Part shown: in pieces, positions 6,996-9,166 of the stretch | Layout of the letters: every line of letters starts with the position of its first letter | Numbering within the stretch: position 1 is the first letter of the stretch | NCBI GenBank assembly: GCA_002308875.1 | Contig: DBWK01000107.1 | Coordinates: forward strand, 1,210 to 10,375 | Reading direction: 5' to 3' | DNA length: 9,166 nucleotides | Source of the DNA: Treponema sp. UBA1240 | GTDB taxonomy: Bacteria > Spirochaetota > Spirochaetia > Treponematales > Treponemataceae | Notes under the pieces: model-generated | The model's input: the letters and a program-made list of their open reading frames with translations, nothing else | Databases searched by the model: none | Told to the model about the DNA's origin: nothing | Translations under genes and position numbers: made by a program

Positions 6996-7183
6996 TGTTC
7001 TAAACCTCTTATCGTAAAAATGTTCCAGATTTGTAGCTTCTTTGTGATTCCTGCCAGCCATCTCATGCTGTTATTTGTTCCAAACGCATAATGAAGGACA
7101 GTACGAAAATCATGACGCGCTGTGTGTACTCTGCCGAAAGTATTCGCATAGTTATTGGTGAAAATTACAGTTGTTGCAGACAT
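6977..7183 (-). CDS. Small protein (68 residues) of unknown function upstream of the XRE gene
   Basis: I do not recognise this product. It would be 68 residues, basic and aromatic: MSATTVIFTNNYANTFGRVH, then several His, Arg and Trp residues, with no clear membrane segment or known motif. The strongest evidence is translational: GGAGGA (7191-7196, read on the minus strand) lies 7 nt before the ATG at 7183, one of the best ribosome-binding sites in the window. Its 3' end overlaps the XRE start by 19 bp in a different frame. It could be a true small protein, a translated leader that controls XRE synthesis through coupling, or a remnant of a longer gene: residues before the XRE ATG in the XRE frame (back to 7061 and slightly beyond) also read like protein, raising the possibility of a frameshifted ancestor. 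No canonical slippery heptamer was found in the overlap, so programmed frameshifting is not favoured. Confidence 0.55.
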   Translation of the reverse strand: MSATTVIFTNNYANTFGRVHTARHDFRTVLHYAFGTNNSMRWLAGITKKLQIWNIFTIRGLEQWKIQR

Positions 7184-7208
7184 GTTTATGTCCTCCAAAA
7201 ATAGATGA

Positions 7209-7226
7209 CAGGCAGTCAGCTGCCTG
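7209..7226 (-). promoter_or_regulatory. Stem-loop in the leader of the small ORF/XRE transcript
   Basis: CAGGCAG (7209-7215) and CTGCCTG (7220-7226) form a perfect 7-bp stem around a 4-nt loop. On the minus strand it ends 12 nt before the GGAGGA ribosome-binding site of the small ORF and is followed by TCATCTATTTTT. It may control translation or stabilise the leader. As an attenuator it would be weak, because the T-run starts several bases after the stem. Confidence 0.5.
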
Positions 7227-7256
7227 AAAGATTTTTACGCCTTGAGTTTTAGAACC

Positions 7257-7281
7257 TAAGACGATTTTAAGACAACGTCTT
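7257..7281. repeat. AAGAC half-site cluster (direct plus inverted repeats)
   Basis: TAAGAC occurs twice in direct orientation (7257-7262 and 7268-7273, 11 bp apart, about one helical turn), followed by the inverted form GTCTT (7277-7281). It lies just downstream of the likely minus-strand transcription start (about 7287), a typical place for a repressor operator. In RNA the last arm can pair with either earlier copy: AAGACG/CGTCTT (6 bp, 12-nt loop) or AAGAC/GTCTT (5 bp, 3-nt loop). The two hairpins are mutually exclusive. Confidence 0.45.
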
Positions 7282-7293
7282 TTTAATGAATCC

Positions 7294-7322
7294 ACTATAC
7301 ACAATTTTATATCTTTAGTCAT
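7294..7322 (-). promoter_or_regulatory. Candidate sigma-70 promoter for the small ORF/XRE unit
   Basis: On the minus strand ATGACT (7322-7317) and TATAGT (7299-7294) are separated by exactly 17 bp; they match 4 of 6 and 5 of 6 consensus bases. Predicted start is near 7287, giving a leader of about 100 nt before the small ORF. This is inferred from sequence only. Confidence 0.4.
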
Positions 7323-7338
7323 TAAACTTATAGTTTAA
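7322..7338. promoter_or_regulatory. 17-bp perfect palindrome, candidate operator
   Basis: TTAAACT-TAT-AGTTTAA is a perfect inverted repeat with 7-bp arms and a 3-bp centre. It abuts the candidate -35 of the minus-strand small ORF/XRE promoter. Short perfect palindromes of this size are typical of sites bound by homodimeric XRE regulators, so autoregulation by the adjacent XRE protein is a reasonable inference. Confidence 0.45.
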
Positions 7339-7407
7339 AGTTATGAATAAAACCAAAAATTGTATGGAGAAAATCGGAAAATTTGAGAGAATTTTGTAGC
7401 AATGAGT

Positions 7408-7433
7408 GTCGATAAGTGATATAATATCGATAA
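7408..7433 (+). promoter_or_regulatory. Extended -10 promoter of the chemotaxis receptor gene, flanked by TCGATAA repeats
   Basis: TGA-TATAAT (7417-7425) is a perfect extended -10 element, giving a start near 7432 and a leader of about 29 nt. No good -35 is seen, as is usual for extended -10 promoters. The -10 is bracketed by two TCGATAA copies (7409-7415 and 7427-7433, 18 bp apart). GTCGATAA (7408-7415) matches 7 of 8 bases of the sigma-28 -10 consensus GCCGATAA, but no TAAA-type -35 stands at the proper distance. Confidence 0.5.
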
Positions 7434-7447
7434 ATATTTATTTTTTC

Positions 7448-7453
7448 AGGTGG
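7448..7453 (+). promoter_or_regulatory. Ribosome-binding site of the chemotaxis receptor gene
   Basis: AGGTGG lies 7 nt before the ATG at 7461 and fixes the start of the receptor gene, which cannot be judged from its 3' end because that is outside the window. Confidence 0.75.
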
Positions 7454-7460
7454 AAATAAA

Positions 7461-9166
7461 ATGAGTGCTTCTGATAGCGTGAGCGTGAAAAAAGTTCCCT
7501 TTAAGGCGTATGTTTTTATTTTAATGGGATATATTATGCCGTACATTATGTACGGATTTGCCTTTGTTATTACTGGTGGTATGTCGTGGAGCGAGGCAAT
7601 AATATATGTGGCTAATCCTATTATGGCTGTTTGTTTTGTTGCTGCATTATTAATTCCAACATTAAATTATCGCTATGCCAATAAAAAATTGGCAAAATAT
7701 GACGGTTCCGAAGAACAGATTATTGCAACTAATAAATTCATTAAGCTTTATGAAGTTTCGAGCCTTGGAATAGCAGTCGTTCTGGATATTGTAGCGGCTC
7801 TGCTCATTAATTTTTACAATACTTCGCGTGGAATTGCCCCGAGTGCTTTCAGGGAGACGTCATACACATACTACGCTGTTACAGTAATGATAAGCTGTTT
7901 GTGCATTTTTTCGGTTTCATGCTACATTGTTTTTAATTCTACGCTTGAACAATCGCTTGACTGGCTTCCTTTCAGAAAGGAAAATATTACCATGTCATTC
8001 ATCCTCAGAATTATTCTTGTTATGTTCTTTGTTCTTCTAGGTATGGTTCTGATTATAGAAGATGTCTACGATGTTCCTGTAAACAGACTTCTTCCTCTTG
8101 CCGTACTTTTTGCTGCAAGACTTTTGCCTATTACGCTTTTTGTCGCGGGCATGGGACTTCTTAATATGTTCCTGGAATGCCGGGTTGTTATCCGCTACAT
8201 TGAAATGATAAACAAGTTTTCAGGTGATTTGTCCAACAAGGATTATACCACAAAAGATATACCGGTTCTTATCCGATCTGAACTTGGCATGCTTTCAATT
8301 TCGATGAATTCTTTTAAGAACTCTACAAAAAAACTTTTGGGAGGATTTGCCGCTTCAGTAAAAAATTCCACTGAAACAGCAATGAACCTTAAGCAGGAAA
8401 TGGCAGCCGCCTCCGAAAACTTGAGTGCAATTAATGAAAACGTTGCTTCCGTAAACAACGAAATGACCAATCAGGCTGCCGGCGTTGAAGAAGCAAGCGC
8501 AACCGTAAAACAGATTATCGCCAGAACGGACGATTTGAACAGAAATATCGAATCACAGGCATCCGCTGTAAGTCAGTCTTCAGCCGCCGTTGAGGAAATG
8601 GTTGCAAACATCAGAAGTGTAAACAGCATTCTTAACAAAAACTCCGAAGCTGTAAGCGAGCTTAGTGTTGCTTCAGACGAGGGCCGCCGCAGTGTAGACA
8701 GTGCGGTAAAAACTTCTCAGGATTGTATCTCACAGTCAGCAAGCCTTATGGAAGCCAGCAGTATCATTCAGTCCATAGCAAGCCAGACCAACCTGCTTGC
8801 CATGAACGCAGCGATTGAGTCTGCTCATGCGGGCGAAGCGGGAAAAGGTTTTGCGGTTGTTGCCGATGAAATTCGAAAGCTTGCCGAACAGTCAAGCGCA
8901 CAGGGCAAAACCATTGCTTCAAGTCTGAAAGGTCTTTCTGCTTCAATTGAATTGATTGCAAAGAATACAAAAGAAGTTCAAAAGAACTTTGACAGGATTT
9001 ATGAACTGTCTTCTACCGTAAAGAGTCAGGAAGGCGTTGTTATGAACGCAATGACCGAACAGGCTCAGGGTAACCAGCAGGTTCTTGATGCGATGAAGAA
9101 CATCAACGATATTACCGTTTCCGTTTCCGAAGGTTCAAATGAAATGCTCGCCGGTGGAAAGCAGAT
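7461..9166 (+). CDS. Methyl-accepting chemotaxis protein, six-helix sensor, 3' end outside window
   Basis: The window holds 568 codons of an open frame that runs off the right edge. Probable membrane segments are at about 15-38, 45-68, 98-118, 137-159, 178-200 and 212-238. There is no large extracytoplasmic ligand-binding domain, so the signal is probably sensed within or near the membrane; the short loop at 119-136 is the largest between helices. Residues about 240-295 (VIRYIEMINKFSGDLSNKDY, then RSELGMLSISMNSF) look like a degenerate HAMP linker. The long cytoplasmic helical hairpin follows, with the highly conserved signalling tip at about 434-477 (SIIQSIASQTNLLAMNAAIE, then AHAGEAGKGFAVVADEIRKL), the site where CheA and CheW bind. 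SQSSAAVEEM (371-380) resembles a methylation-helix segment. The second helix continues to the edge (residues about 500-568), so the missing part is probably the rest of the C-terminal helix. The signal sensed is unknown. Confidence 0.93.
   Translation, partial: MSASDSVSVKKVPFKAYVFILMGYIMPYIMYGFAFVITGGMSWSEAIIYVANPIMAVCFVAALLIPTLNYRYANKKLAKYDGSEEQIIATNKFIKLYEVSSLGIAVVLDIVAALLINFYNTSRGIAPSAFRETSYTYYAVTVMISCLCIFSVSCYIVFNSTLEQSLDWLPFRKENITMSFILRIILVMFFVLLGMVLIIEDVYDVPVNRLLPLAVLFAARLLPITLFVAGMGLLNMFLECRVVIRYIEMINKFSGDLSNKDYTTKDIPVLIRSELGMLSISMNSFKNSTKKLLGGFAASVKNSTETAMNLKQEMAAASENLSAINENVASVNNEMTNQAAGVEEASATVKQIIARTDDLNRNIESQASAVSQSSAAVEEMVANIRSVNSILNKNSEAVSELSVASDEGRRSVDSAVKTSQDCISQSASLMEASSIIQSIASQTNLLAMNAAIESAHAGEAGKGFAVVADEIRKLAEQSSAQGKTIASSLKGLSASIELIAKNTKEVQKNFDRIYELSSTVKSQEGVVMNAMTEQAQGNQQVLDAMKNINDITVSVSEGSNEMLAGGKQ

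Noticed and set aside
6996..7061. Longer XRE protein starting at ATG 7061
   Set aside because: The ribosome-binding site is poor and the extra 22 residues lie outside the HTH domain; kept only as an alternative because they read plausibly as protein.
6977..7080. Programmed -1 frameshift joining the small ORF to the XRE gene
   Set aside because: The frames are in the right relation, but no canonical X XXY YYZ slippery heptamer exists in the overlap.
6705..7183. Type II toxin-antitoxin system (small ORF plus XRE)
   Set aside because: Size and overlap would fit, but the small protein shows no recognisable toxin motif and its basic, aromatic sequence is not diagnostic; left as one possibility.
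7184..7460. Known riboswitch or small RNA in the divergent spacer
   Set aside because: The hairpins present are short and no recognisable aptamer core was seen.
7328..7546. 72-residue minus-strand open frame overlapping the chemotaxis receptor promoter and start
   Set aside because: It covers the promoter, ribosome-binding site and first codons of the receptor gene on the other strand and has no good initiation site.

Overview
The window looks like a chromosomal segment of a spirochete, most probably a gut- or rumen-type Treponema. This is inferred from the mix of proteins (a histidine-kinase-like ATPase module fused to HDOD, a hemolysin III homologue, a six-helix chemotaxis receptor, a C11 clostripain-type protease), from moderate GC with A/T-rich spacers, and from good Shine-Dalgarno sites. 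No rRNA, tRNA, insertion sequence, integrase or CRISPR array was seen. No species can be named from sequence alone.

Layout, left to right. Bases 6-1819 (minus strand) hold a two-gene unit: an unrecognised four-helix membrane protein with a possible degenerate alpha/beta-hydrolase-like C-terminal domain, overlapping by 4 bp a NIF3-family di-metal protein. A 74-bp divergent spacer separates it from the plus-strand HDOD protein (1894-3387). That gene ends 17 bp from the convergent hemolysin III/PAQR-type membrane protein (3405-4226, minus), which carries an unusual charged, probably coiled-coil N-terminal extension. A second divergent spacer leads to a 776-residue membrane-anchored clostripain-type (C11) cysteine protease (4344-6674, plus). 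It ends at a strong bidirectional terminator shared with a minus-strand unit: a 68-residue small ORF with an excellent ribosome-binding site overlapping a small XRE-type DNA-binding protein. The last gene (7461 to the window edge, plus) is a methyl-accepting chemotaxis protein whose 3' end lies outside the window.

The genes do not form one obvious pathway; they are five short transcription units. The part densest in unexplained structure is the 277-bp divergent spacer between the small ORF/XRE unit and the receptor gene (7184-7460). It holds a 17-bp perfect palindrome, a cluster of AAGAC half-sites that can form two mutually exclusive hairpins, a 7-bp-stem hairpin just before the small ORF's ribosome-binding site, an extended -10 promoter flanked by TCGATAA repeats, and a plausible minus-strand promoter. 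This suggests a self-regulated XRE circuit with a leader. Other points of interest are the glycine-rich N-terminal module of the protease, the extension on the hemolysin III homologue, and the ATPase-HDOD fusion. Nothing proves a wholly new system; these are candidates with explicit tests.
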